Of a stretch of DNA of 64,000 nt, positions 21,504-31,707 are shown one piece after another. The position numbers and the translations under genes were made by a program. Below the pieces are notes generated by a model that saw only the letters and a program-made list of their open reading frames with translations, searched no databases and was not told the DNA's origin. Position 1 is the stretch's first letter; every line of letters starts with the position of its first letter. Origin of the DNA: Semisulcospira habei. Taxonomy: Eukaryota; Mollusca; Gastropoda; Semisulcospiridae. Location: positions 120,681,582-120,745,581 of the forward strand of contig BTPG01000002.1 in assembly GCA_036245525.1 (NCBI GenBank). The letters are read 5' to 3'.

Positions 21504-23582
21504 CTGCCCCCCAGCCTTGCCCCCACCGACCACTTCGGGGTCTCCGGTCGGTGGGAGGCTAGCCTTTTTCAGCGGAAATTGGCTCACACTCTTCCCGACG
21601 ACCCCTGGATTTGCGACACCGTCTCGGCCGGCCTCCGGATCGCCTTTCGCAGCCCGCCTCCTTTGCGTCGCTCCCCCCTTTGGACCGAGATCCCCAGCGA
21701 CCCGTTGAAGGCCTCCGCTCTTCGGGGAGAGGTCTCCTCCCTCCTGAGGAAAGCCGCCACGGAGGTGGTACGCGTCCCCTACTCCCCAGCCTTCTACAGC
21801 CGCTTGTTCGTCGTTCCGAAGCCTGGAGGGAGATGGCGACCGGTGATCGATCTCTCGGCCCTGAACAAGTACATTACGGCCCCCTCCTTCCGGATGGAGA
21901 CTGCACGAGCCCTGAAAGCCGTGGTCCAGCCTCTGGACTTCGCAGTCAGCCTGGACCTTTCATATGCGTACCTGCATGTCCCGATGCACCAGGCCTCCAG
22001 GAAGTTCCTCCGCTTTGCGATCGACGGTGTGGTATACCAGTTTCGCGCGCTCCCATTCGGTCTCAACCTCAGCCCCTGGGTGTTCACCCGGCTGATGGAC
22101 GCCGTAGTCGCCAAGGCCCGACAGTCCTCCTCCAGTCCGACGTCGAATTACCTAGACGACCTCCTCCTACGCAACCAGTCAGAGACCTCGCTCGCGTCGG
22201 ACAGGGATGCGCTGCTACTGCTTCTGGCACACTTGGGCTTCCTAGTGAACGACGGCAAGTCGGATCTCTCTCCGTCCCGCCGCTTCGTGCACCTGGGCAT
22301 GGAATTTGCGACCGACCTCAACACGGTGCGCCTCCCAGCCCCTCGGATCCAGAAGATTGCGGACCTAGCCGGTCAGTTAGCACGACAGGACGTGGCTCCC
22401 GCCAGAGTCTGGCTCCAGCTTTTGGGCCTGCTGAACGCCGCAGCGGACCATATCCCCCTAGGTCGTCTCTACTCCCGCCCGATCCAGCTGCATCTCCTAC
22501 TCCATTGGCGCCCGTCGTCAGGCGACTTAACGACGTTGGTTCCGGTGCCCCAGATGCTGCTGCCTCATCTTCGTCGGTGGACCGACCACTCTTGGCTAGC
22601 GTCGGGAGTTCCCCTGGCCGCCCCTCCTCCCCAGACCTCGCTTTGTGTCGACGCCAGCCTCACTGGGTGGGGCGCCCATCTCCTTCCTTGGTTCCTCTCC
22701 ACTTCGGGGCCCTGGCCCGCGGACTTAGCGCACACTCACATCAACTGGCTGGAGATGCAGGCTGTGTGGCAAGCCCTGCAGTTCTGGGAGGATCTCCTCA
22801 GACACCAGGAGCTACTCGTCCTCTCGGACAACACGACTGTGGTGGCTTACATCCAAAAACAAGGGGGCACTCGCTCTCCCGACCTTTGTGTGCTCCTCTA
22901 CCGGATGATGCGTTGGTGCGAGGACCGGGGGATTACCATTCGAGCCCGACACATTCCCGGACACCTGAATGTCTTAGCCGACTCGCTGTCTCGCCGCAGC
23001 CAGCTCCTGCACACGGAATGGACCCTTCGGCAGGACATCTTTCGGATGATCTGTGCCCGGTGGGAGACTCCCCAGGTCGACTTGTTCGCCACGAGGTGGA
23101 ACCATCAGCTGCCGCTCTTCGTCTCCCCGATTCCCGATCCACTTGCCTGGGCTGTCGATGCACTCTCCATTCCCTGGGACGGCCTGGTGGCTTACGCCTT
23201 TCCCCCGACGGTTCTCGTACCCAAAGTCCTTCTCAAGCTTCGGGGCTGCTCGGCGGTCCTGCTGTTAGTTGCACCGTTCGCTTGGAACCGCTCCTGGACC
23301 ACCGACCTTCTCAGCCTCGCCACGGACCCGCCCCTGCTGCTTCCCGCCCCACGCACCATGCTCAAGCAACCGCGTCAGCCGCTGTTCCACCCCTGCCCGG
23401 AGCGGCTCCTCCTTCACGCCTGGAGGTTGTGCGGCAAGCCCTCGGAGCTAGAGGCTACTCGGGTGCAGCAGTGGAGGCGATCGCTTCGGCCCGCAGACCT
23501 TCCACCATCCGAGTCTACGAGGGAAAGTGGCGAGTCCTGTGTTCCTGGTGCTCTGAGCACGGCCTGTCACCCACGGAACTGA
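21504..23582 (+). pseudogene. DIRS B RT/RNase H, frameshifted near its start
   Basis: RT motifs SLDLSYAYLHVPM, FRALPFGLNLSPWVFT and NYLDDLLLRNQ are present, with RNase H boxes LCVDASLTGWGAHL, INWLEMQAVWQAL, VLSDNTTVVAYIQKQGG and HIPGHLNVLADSLSRR. Compared with copy C, one T is missing at about 21593 (CACTCTTCCC against CACTCTTTCCC), so the 5' leader is out of frame with the catalytic part. From there the frame is open to 23582. The 3' end overlaps the recombinase. Confidence 0.85.
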
Positions 23583-24489
23583 CTAATCCTCAGCTGGCGG
23601 ACTTCTTCCTCTGGCTCTTTCGAGACTTAGGCCTGGCCCCCATCACTGTGAGGGGTTACCTGTCCATGATCGCTGACACTTATCGACACCTTGGACACCC
23701 AGACCCGGGCGCCTGCAAAGACTTAGCCGACCTTATGGGTCACTTCGGCATCCAGCGCCCAACACACCGCTCACTCCTTCCCCGCTGGGACCTGCCCTGG
23801 GTGCTAACGTGGTTAAATTCTGACAGATTTGAACCCTTACCTTTGGCCCGTTTCGCAGATGTGACACGAAAGACGTGCTTCCTGCTGGCCCTTGCTACCG
23901 CCTCTCGGGTGAGTGAGCTACACGCTCGGCGCGGCCTACCTGCCTACAGTTCCGAGCGGACGGGTCTGTTCAACTCCTCACTGACCCTGCCTTCCTGGCC
24001 AAGAACAGGTCTCCTCTGACGGCACCTCAGGTTATCACCTTACGGCCGCTAAGAACCAACCCTCTGTCTCAGGAGACCAGGCAACAGGATCCCGTGCGCG
24101 CCCTTAGAGTTTATCTGCGACGATCTAAAGCCTTCCGCAGGGGGCGTTCGCGCCTCTTCCTACCTCTGAGACCCAGCAGGAATGACATAACAGCCCAGAC
24201 GATCTCGTCCTGGCTCCGCTGGGTTATACGCTCCGCGTATCAAGATATCTCCCCGCAGGGAGCGAAGAGGCTGCACATTCGCGCACATGAGGTACGAGCC
24301 ATGGCCACGAGCCTCGCGTTTGACCGAAACTGCGCTGTCAAGGACATCGTGGCAGCCATGGGCTGGCAGACTGAATCTGTATTCGCCCGCTTCTACCTCA
24401 GGGACCTGGCAGGCCAAAGAGAGAATCTCGCACTAGTGGGGGACATCGCCGTGGCGCAACACTCCCTCCCGGCGCCACCGGCGCCGTAG
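23414..24489 (+). pseudogene. DIRS B tyrosine recombinase, 4-nt deletion
   Basis: The sequence closely follows copy C. After ATASRVSELHA the frame is lost because ACTC, present in C (CACGCACTCTCGGC), is missing near 23926. Reading resumes in another frame from about 24040, with RAHEVRAMATSLAFDR and MGWQTESVFARFYLRDL. The catalytic Arg is therefore separated from the HxxR and Tyr boxes, so the enzyme is inactive. Confidence 0.9.
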
Positions 24490-24592
24490 GTATGCACTTC
24501 GCTAAAATTGTCGGGAGGTTGCGACTGGGAGGACGGCGCTGTTACCATTAAGAGTTCCGCGGCACCCTCCTCCTCATCGCAATTCTTCCATA

Positions 24593-24690
24593 AAGTCATG
24601 TCATCGGTAATGTTTTTGAGGAAACAAATTCATTTTTCTCTAAAAGGTATTTTTTCGAAAATTACTTACCGATGACATGACTCGGAGGAC
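24593..24690 (+). repeat. Internal complementary region of DIRS B
   Basis: Its reverse complement equals B's right end (GTCATGTCATCGGTAAGTA..., TTTTAGAGAAAAATGAATTT) joined directly to its left end (GTTTCCTCAAAAACATTACC). This is the layout expected of a DIRS internal complementary region, which is thought to help form the circular intermediate. Confidence 0.9.
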
Positions 24691-24717
24691 CCTCCCTCCT
24701 GCCCCGCTTGCCGCTTT

Positions 24718-24940
24718 CGAGCGAAGTATCAGAAAAACTGGCCGGTCTCGTGACCGGAGCCAGTAAGGCGGGAAACGGGAGACAACTCTCGGCCCCTCTA
24801 GGGGGGGTTCCCCGAGTGCCTCCCGGGTTGTGTGGGCACACAACGGGTAAGTAGGCTAAAATTGAGCTAGTAGTAGACATTTCCATAAAGTCATGTCATC
24901 GGTAAGTATTTTTCGAAAAAATACCTTTTAGAGAAAAATG
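24718..24940 (-). repeat. Right inverted terminal repeat of DIRS B
   Basis: Reverse complement of 18685-18890, ending TACCTTTTAGAGAAAAATGA, ATTT. Confidence 0.9.
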
Positions 24941-25242
24941 AATTTTTCGAAAAATACTTACCGATGCCATTACTCGGACGACCCTCCCGCCTACCCCGCT
25001 AGCCGCTCTTCAGGTAAACGAAAGAACTGGTGGGATTGGATGAGCTGTCGCTCACCTGTCGGCGGGGGAAGGGAGGCTACTCGGGCACTAGACCATGGTA
25101 CCCTGGGTGGCCTCCCCTGGCTCTGATGGTACACATCGTAAGTTTTTGGGCTAAAATTACGCTAGCTATAGGTTGTTCCACTTAAGTAATGGCATCGGTA
25201 AGTATTTTTCGAAAAAATACATTTTAGAGAAAAATTAATTTT
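24941..25242 (-). repeat. Rest of the internal region and right inverted repeat of DIRS A
   Basis: The stretch resumes at TTTCGAAAAATACTTACCGA, TGCCATTACT, carrying A's GATGCC/ATGGCATC variant rather than B's GATGACATGA. It then mirrors 11199-11405 up to the right terminus TTAGAGAAAAATTAATTT. Confidence 0.85.
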
Positions 25243-25257
25243 AAAAAACTGGGATAC

Positions 25258-25300
25258 ATCCAATGCTGTTCAGTAGGCAGATCAACCATGCTATTAGTAA
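25258..25300. repeat. Right half of the inverted repeat split by DIRS A
   Basis: Inverse partner of 11043-11078, immediately outside the right end of DIRS A. Confidence 0.6.
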
Positions 25301-25333
25301 TAGTATTACTTTAAAATTGCTATATATTTGCAG

Positions 25334-25439
25334 AAGCTCCAAGGACAGAACCACCGCCCTCTAGATCCCCTGGTGACCGTCAGAAGCCTACTTGGAGTGA
25401 GGGTGGCAAGAAAGGAGAATTCACCTTTGGCTTTGGGAA
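25334..25439 (+). CDS. AFG3L2: AFG3L2-like m-AAA protease, second visible exon
   Basis: The exon is 106 nt between acceptor TATTTGCAG and donor GTAAGT. It enters in phase 1 and leaves with two bases of a codon. It encodes EAPRTEPPPSRSPGDRQKPT, then WSEGGKKGEFTFGFGK, a polar Gly/Lys-rich linker. In AFG3-like proteins such a low-complexity stretch separates the PKGFEK segment from the first membrane helix. Identification rests on phase continuity with its neighbours rather than on strong motif content. The upstream intron is 14.5 kb because of the nested DIRS elements. Confidence 0.75.
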
Positions 25440-26213
25440 GTAAGTTTAAATTTGTCATTCAACTTGAAGAAAGAATTTGAAGAGCACACAAAGTTGTATG
25501 TTCTGTTTGTACTAGTTTGAACTTCCACTGTTGTGTTTTATTAAGTTTGCACAAGTTAATGAAACAGGGAAATGCAATTATTAAAAATACTTTTATGGAC
25601 TTATTACTCATGGGTGAGTCTTCAGTCCTGGTGCCTGGGGATTGAGCTTTTTCAAAATCCCAGAAAGATGAATTTTGGCTCAGGTAGAATAGGCCTTCAG
25701 CCAGGATGTTCCACCTGCGAGAGGCATACATTCACATGAGTCTCAGCATCAGCGGGGCTTATGAGAATTTATGTCTCTTGCTGGCCGTGGACCGTTTGCA
25801 GTCATTTCAAATTTTTACACTGTCGCCCGTGCTTAATGGAGTAGTCAATTTCTGGAAATCAGAAGTAGGTCAACAATGCATGTTTTAATGGAAACAGTGT
25901 ATTAAATAAAGGCTGAGACAAACATGCAATTTTATTTGTGTACGTCTTTTATAATCATGCGCTAGTTAAATACCACTTTACTACTACTAGTCGAAAGAGA
26001 GGGAAACTCTGTGCTGTTTCTGTACTGTCAGTGTCAGTATGTGTGCCAATAATCATCCAAAAAGTAGTTTGTGTGGTGATCTATGATTTTGGCTTATAGT
26101 CATAGCTTGAAACTGTAAGGTCCACAATCACAGACCAGCGCTCATTGAAACACTGGTATTATTAATATTTTTATTTCACCTTCACTTATCTGTGCATATT
26201 TTGCCTTCCTCAG
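25440..26213 (+). other. Intron between AFG3L2-like exons
   Basis: 774 bp with GTAAGT donor and TTGCCTTCCTCAG acceptor. It holds the small palindrome at 25715-25790; nothing else is recognised. Confidence 0.7.
25715..25790. repeat. Small dispersed palindrome
   Basis: GAGAGGCATACATTCACATGA faces CTTATGAGAATTTATGTCTC, about 45 bp apart. The same pairing (GAGGCATAGATYYTCATG with its inverse) is seen near 1330-1395, 9110-9165 and 9550-9600. Confidence 0.65.
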
Positions 26214-26373
26214 AGGCAAAGGCCCCTTTGGTGACCCTAATGACCCCAACACAAAGATGCTGATTGGTCTGCTGACAGGCGTGGGCATTGTGGGACTGAT
26301 AGGGCTGTACCAGACACAGTACAGGGAAATCACGTACAAGGACTTTGTTCAGAATTATCTTGCACGAGGAAAT
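26214..26373 (+). CDS. AFG3L2: AFG3L2-like m-AAA protease, first membrane-helix exon
   Basis: The 160-nt exon enters in phase 2 and ends in phase 0 before GTAAGT. It encodes GKGPFGDPNDPNTK, a hydrophobic helix MLIGLLTGVGIVGLIGLYQ, and REITYKDFVQNYLARGN. The last part corresponds to the conserved REITWKDFVNNYLSKG segment of AFG3L2 that opens the intermembrane-space domain after the first transmembrane helix. This is the clearest evidence for the gene. The next expected exon, the rest of the intermembrane-space domain, is not seen in the remaining 37 kb. Either the intron is very long or the assembly joins something else. Confidence 0.88.
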
Positions 26374-26429
26374 GTAAGTGATGTATTATCTGTGGGTTGA
26401 GTATGTTTGCTGTCTATTCTCTGTCTTTT

Positions 26430-26840
26430 TTTAGCTCACGTGCGAAGCAAAAGTGAGTATTTTCTCGGCCAGTGGATGTTCGTCTGTTGTCCGTGGTAAA
26501 AAACTTTAACATTGGCATTTTCTTTGAGATTAATTGAAGCCACAGTCTTCAAACTTGCCCCAGGATACTTGTGGCAAGACCTTTCTAAACATAACAATTT
26601 AAATGACCTCTCACAAAGGTCAAGGTCACGGGATCAGGGAATAGGTAAAAAATAGCTATGTTTTGACATAATTCATTTTTTCTCAAATATTATTGACTAC
26701 TTCAAACCCAAACTTGGTACAAGGATAGCTGATGGGAAGACCTTTCTATGCATACTAATTTGGTTGATCCCTTGGAAAGGTCAAGGGTCACGAGCTCAGG
26801 AATGGGTAAAAAAATAGCCATATTTTGACAAAAGATGTTT
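26430..26840. repeat. Interspersed repeat hosting DIRS C (left part)
   Basis: The repeat begins TTTTTAGCTCACGTGCGAAG and contains two related modules: 'CTTCAAACTTGCCCC...AAGACCTTTCT' and 'CTTCAAACCCAAACTTGGTAC...AAGACCTTTCT', each followed by AAAGGTCAAGGTCACGGG-like sequence. It resumes after DIRS C at 33081-33171 and, past a SINE, at 33583-33670. Repeats of this type are common in molluscan genomes, as far as I recall. Confidence 0.6.
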
Positions 26841-27050
26841 GTTTCCTCAAAAACATTACCGATGACATGACTTTGTGGACATGACTTTGTGGAAATGTCT
26901 ACTACTAGCTCAATTTTAGCCTACTCACCCGTTGTGTGCCCACACAACCCGGGAGGCACTCGGGGAACCCCCCCTAGAGGGGCCGAGAGTTGTCTCCCGT
27001 TTCCCGCCTTACCGGCTCCGGTCACGAGACCGGCCAGTTTTGCTTCTTCT
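26841..27050 (+). repeat. Left inverted terminal repeat of DIRS C
   Basis: It starts GTTTCCTCAAAAACATTACC and has CATGACTTTGTGGA twice in tandem. Its inverse copy is at about 32845-33080. Confidence 0.9.
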
Positions 27051-27261
27051 CTCGTACAGAGAAGACGTGTCTGGCCTTGCTCTCGCGCCGCTTCGACTGG
27101 TCCTTCTCTTGCCTACGCTCGTTGCCTCTTCGTGTGCTCTGCGCCTCCTAGCGCTGACCTGCCTTCATGTTCCCTGCCTCTGCTGGCGTCGTTCTGCTGC
27201 TCTCCTCTAGGCTGTGGAGGTGTATGGCTACCCTTCCCCCTGTTCCCGATTCGTCTCGGAG

Positions 27262-27655
27262 GTAAGGTAGTGGTAGTTTCCCACAGCCGGCCCTCGGGCC
27301 GAGAGCCGGCTACCGTTGGGCTTCCCTTTCGGCTTTGCTACTACGTGGGCGCCAGCTGTTGAGCTTACGTTTCGGCGCCTTGCACGACCTTTTTACGAGT
27401 CTCCTCGAGGGACGTCGCCTTTCTCTCCTTTGGTGTTTCACTGTTATGAGAAGACGTTGCCTTGTAGACTAGGGTTTCTGTTCTCGTAGGGCCTTCGGGC
27501 ACTCACACTCCGTTCGTCTACCTTAAAGGCCCTTTAGCTCTGGGAGACTGTAGCCACTATTTTACGCGCCGGTGGTCACGGCGCTTGGAGTACCTTGGTG
27601 TGGGGCTAGGCTCCCTTGTCCGCCTTTGCGACCTTGTGCTCTTTGTCTGTTGCAG
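27262..27655 (+). other. Predicted leader intron of DIRS C
   Basis: Donor CGGAG|GTAAGG and acceptor TCTGTTGCAG, just before the gag ATG at 27663. Same layout as in B. Confidence 0.5.
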
Positions 27656-27662
27656 GAACCAA

Positions 27663-29627
27663 ATGCTTACCTGCTCTCAATGCGGCGACTTCAAGTGGCC
27701 GACGGACGACCATGCGGTCTGCCTCCCCTGCTCGGGCTGCTCCTCGGACCATCTCTGCGATGTCTGTGCGACCTGGCCGGAGATCCGTTGGTCTGACCTC
27801 TGGAGTTTTTACCGGCGAGAGCGACCTCCGTCTGCTATCTCTCGTCCCACTCCTGTTGACGTCACCCCTGTGGTAACGACCGCTCTTCCTCGCCTCGGCC
27901 TCTCGGAACGGATTGATCGTCGGGACCCTGCGTTGTTCGCTGACCAGAGGACTGCCACTGCTGCCACGCCCGCTGACCCTTCCGGAGGGTCTGTTTGCCG
28001 GCAGAGCGCCCGCCTCACTGAGCCCGGCCTGCAGCAGTTCGCCACGAGCCGTCCCACGTTGACTGGCCTTGCTCCTCTCTCTCTCCACGATAAGCCCGCT
28101 GATCCTTCCGGAGGATCTGTACGCCGGCATAGAGCCCTTCTCACTGAGTCCCGCCAGGAGAGACGTCAGCCTCAACCTACGCGACACAGTCGCGCCCCCG
28201 ACTTTTCCCGTTCCACCGTCAGTGTTAGACACTCGCCCCGCGAGCGCCGCCGGAAGGATCATTCCCCCCGCCGGGAGCGTCGCCGCTCCCCCCGCCACTC
28301 CTCGTCGCGCGCTCGGTCGCGCTCGCCTTCGCACCGTTCGATGCGTTCGCCGCGTCACCGCCATCGTCGTCCATCTTCCCGTGATCGGCACTCCTCTTCG
28401 GTTGTCCGCCATCCTTCACCTAGACGTCGTTCCCGTGCACCGGACAGGACCCCTCCTCGCTCCTTCCCGCGTTCGCCTCGGCGATCCCCGCCTCCGTCAT
28501 CGCTGCCGGCTCGTTCCCGGGCTTCCCGTGAGGTTCGAGATGCGTCCCCGCCCAAGCTTCGTCCTTCCTTGGTGCCTCACCCGCCTTCTCGCCACCCCCT
28601 GGACGAAGAAGCCCTCAGCTTGCTGCCCGAAGACTCCGTCTCAGCCCTGTTGGAGGAGGATGCTCGCTCCCTTTCGCCCGCCGACGTCGGTGATGATGTC
28701 CCCTCGACCCTTCCGTCGTCGTCCCGGGCGGAGACCCTCTTAGCCTTGGATGAAGCCGCCAGGATCATCGCGGCCACTCTGAGGTCTTGGCCTTTGTGGA
28801 TGCCGAGCGTCAGGTGAAGAGGTTCAAGTCGCTTCCCCAGCCGCCTGGATTTAAGGAGCTGCGAGATGTCTTCTCAGCGCACCTGCAACATCCCGCGTCT
28901 CGAGAGCCGGTGTTCTTCTCCGATCGTCGCTACCCGGCTGGCCTGGACATCGCCTTCCGTCGGGATTGGTATGCCGGTCATTCCCAGGCTTTCTCCATCC
29001 CTCTTCCTGCGATCGACCCCCCCGGCCGTGTCGCAAGCTGGCGGCTCCGCCCTCCTTCGCCGTTCCCTCCCTCGTGGCCTGGATATGACTGCGTCTCTGG
29101 TGCGGAACACCTTAGCCTGCGCTGGGTTCCTGGAGCTGCTCGCTCAAGCCCTGGTTCGTCGTGTGGAAGACTCTTGGCATCCTTCTATCACGCCTCTCCT
29201 TGGGGATTTACTCGTCTTAGCGGAAGTCGCCAACCGAGCCGCCTACCACTCGTCCGTTAACGCTATGGCTGCCTCCGCCAACTGTGACCTGATGCGTCGA
29301 GACGCCCTTCTACTTGCCTGCCGAGGGATACCACCTGACCTGCGTGCGCAGCTTCGTCGTGCTCCGCTGGGTGGCCCCCTGCTTTTCAGCGACACCTGGT
29401 CCTCCGTTCGAGCCTCCAACCCCGACCGCTGGCCTGTGAGTGCTCCTCCGCCCCGCCGCTTTCCGTCCTCCCGCCAGGCTAGGGGTCACGCCTCGCGGTC
29501 GGTTAGACCCTCTGCTGCTTCGGCCCCAGAGCAGGCCCCCGCCTTTGGCCGTCCTAGACCCTCCAGGGCCCGTGCCCCCGCCTGGCCCCGTCCCGCCCGG
29601 CGACCGGGTCGCGGGCGGGCTGCCTGA
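27663..29627 (+). pseudogene. DIRS C gag-like gene, broken
   Basis: The ATG at 27663 begins MLTCSQCGDFKWPTDDHAVC and the frame stays open through the Arg/Ser-rich region to about 28780. There, 46 nt present in B (from CCAGCGGACTAATGC) are missing, which shifts the frame. A second shift, one extra C, occurs near 29023 in the CCCCCCC run before GGCCGTGTCG. The C-terminal block (LDMTASLVRNTLACAGF through NCDLMRRDA) is open to 29627. B and C are broken at different places, so the common ancestor was probably intact here. Confidence 0.85.
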
Positions 29628-31707
29628 CTGCCCCCCAGCCTTGCCCCCGCCGACCACTTCGGGGTCTCCGGTCGGTGGGAGGCTAGCCTTTTTCAGCGGA
29701 AATTGGCTCACACTCTTTCCCGACGACCCCTGGATTTGCGACACCGTCTCGGCCGGCCTCCGGATCGCCTTTCGCAGCCCTCCTCCTTTGCGTCGCTCCC
29801 CCCTTTGGACCGAGATCCCCAGCGACCCGTTGAAGGCCTCCGCTCTTCGGGGAGAGGTCTCCTCCCTCCTGAGGAAAGCCGCCACGGAGGTGGTACGCGT
29901 CCCCGACTCCCCAGCCTTCTACAGCCGCTTGTTCGTCGTTCCGAAGCCTGGAGGGAGATGGCGACCGGTTATCAATCTCTCGGCCCTGAACAAGTACATT
30001 ACGGCCCCCTCCTTCCGGATGGAGACTGCACGAGCCCTGAAAGCCGCGGTCCATCCTCTGGACTTCGCAGTCAGCTTGGACCTTTCAGATGCGTACCTGC
30101 ATGTCCCGATGCACCAGGCCTCCAGGAAGTTCCTCCGGTTTGCGATCGACGGCGTGGTATACCAGTTTCGCGCGCTCCCGTTCGGTCTCAACCTCAGCCC
30201 CTGGGTGTTCACCCGGCTCATGGACGCCGTAGTCGCCAAGGCCCGACAGTCTTCCTCCAGTCCGACGTCGAATTACCTAGACGACCTTCTCCTACGCAAC
30301 CAGTCAGAGACCTCGCTCGCGTTGGACAGGGATGCGCTGCTGCTGCTTCTGGCACACCTGGGCTTCCTAGTGAACGACGGCAAGTCGGATCTCTCTCCGT
30401 CCCGCCGCTTCGTGCACCTGGGCATGGAATTTGCGACCGACCTCAACACGGTGCACCTCCCAGCCCCTCGGATCCAGAAGATTGCGGACCTAGCCGGTCA
30501 GTTAGCACGACAGGACGTGGCCCCCGCCAGAGTCTGGCTCCAGCTTTTGGGCCTGCTGAACGCCGCAGCGGACCTTATCCCCCTAGGTCGTCTCTACTCC
30601 CGGCCGATGCAGCTGCATCTCCTACTCCATTGGCGCCCGTCGTCAGGCGACTTAACGACGTTGGTTCCGGTGCCCCAGATGCTGCTGCCTCATCTTCGTC
30701 GGTGGACCGACCACTCTTGGCTAGCGTCGGGAGTTCCCCTGGCCGCCCCTCCACCCCAGACCTCGCTTTGTGTCGACGCCAGCCTCACTGGGTGGGGCGC
30801 TCATCTCCTTCCTCGGTTCCTCTCGACTTCGGGGCCCTGGCCCGCGGACTTAGCGCACACCCACATCAACTGGCTGGAGATGCAGGCTGTTTGGGAAGCC
30901 TTGCAGTTCTGGGAGGATCTCCTCAGACACCAGGAGCTACTCGTCCTCTCGGACAACACGACTGTGGTGGCTTAAATCCAGAAACAAGGTGGCACTCGCT
31001 CTCCCGACCTTTGTATGCTCCTCTACCGGATGATGCGTTGGTGCGAGGACCGGGGTATTACCATTCGAGCCCGACACATCCCCGGACACCTGAATGTCTT
31101 AGCCGACTCGCTGTCTCGCCGCAGCCAGCTCCTGCACACGGAATGGACCCTTCGGCAGGACATCTTTCGGATGATCTGTGCCCGGTGGGAGACTCCCCAG
31201 GTCGACTTGTTCGCCACGAGGTGGAACCATCAGCTGCCGCTCTTCGTCTCCCCGATTCCCGATCCCCTTGCCTGGGCTGTCGATGCACTCTCCATTCCCT
31301 GGGACGGCCTGGTGGCTTACGCCTTCCCCCCGACGGTTCTCGTACCCAAAGTCCTTCTCAAGCTTCGGGGCTGCTCGGCGGTCCTGCTGTTAGTTGCACC
31401 GTTCGCCTGGAACCGCTCCTGGACCACCGACCTTCTCAGCCTCGCCACGGACCCGCCCCTGCTGCTTCCCGCCCCACGCACCATGCTCAAGCAACCGCGT
31501 CAGCCGCGGTTCCACCCCTGCCCGGAGCGGCTCCTCCTTCACGCCTGGAGGTTGTGCGGCAAGCCCTCGGAGCTAGAGGCTACTCGGGTGCAGCAGTGGA
31601 GGCGATCGCTTCGGCCCGCAGACCTTCCACCATCCGAGTCTACGAGGGAAAGTGGCGAGTCCTGTTTTCCTGGTGCTCTGAGCACGGCCTGTCACCCACG
31701 GAACTGA
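29628..31707 (+). pseudogene. DIRS C RT/RNase H with a nonsense codon
   Basis: The frame is open from the gag end through RT boxes SLDLSDAYLHVPM, FRALPFGLNLSPWVFT and NYLDDLLLRNQ, and RNase H boxes LCVDASLTGWGAHL and INWLEMQAVWEAL. It then stops at 30973-30975 (GTGGCTTAAATC; copy B has GTGGCTTACATC). The stop falls right after the third RNase H box, VLSDNTTVVA. The rest, including HIPGHLNVLADSLSRR, continues in the same frame to 31707. A single substitution explains the lesion. Confidence 0.9.

Larger units (their letters stand above)
18685..24940 (+). mobile_element. DIRS retrotransposon copy B, nested in copy A
   Basis: The element is full length with both inverted terminal repeats, gag, RT/RNase H, tyrosine recombinase and an internal complementary region. 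It is about 6.26 kb. It is inserted in the internal complementary region of DIRS A. It is very similar to copy C in every part but carries its own lesions in gag (1-nt deletion and a stop), RT (1-nt deletion) and recombinase (4-nt deletion). It is on the same strand as A, C and the host gene. Confidence 0.9.
11199..25242 (+). mobile_element. DIRS retrotransposon copy A, with nested insertions
   Basis: Element A occupies 11199-18684 and 24941-25242, with DIRS copy B between. Its termini are inverted: the left end begins TGTTTCTTCAAAAACATTAC and the right end finishes in TTTTAGAGAAAAATTAATTT. The order gag, RT/RNase H, tyrosine recombinase and internal complementary region is typical of DIRS elements, which replicate through reverse transcription and integrate by a tyrosine recombinase instead of an integrase. 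Gag and recombinase frames are intact. The RT frame is split by a 1.28-kb DNA transposon. A is clearly diverged from B and C throughout. No target duplication is seen, as expected for the mechanism. Confidence 0.9.

Noticed and set aside
18685..24940. Methyltransferase or other accessory ORF in the DIRS elements
   Set aside because: Some DIRS elements carry one, but no methyltransferase-like motif was seen in A, B or C; frames between RNase H and recombinase are overlapping shadows.
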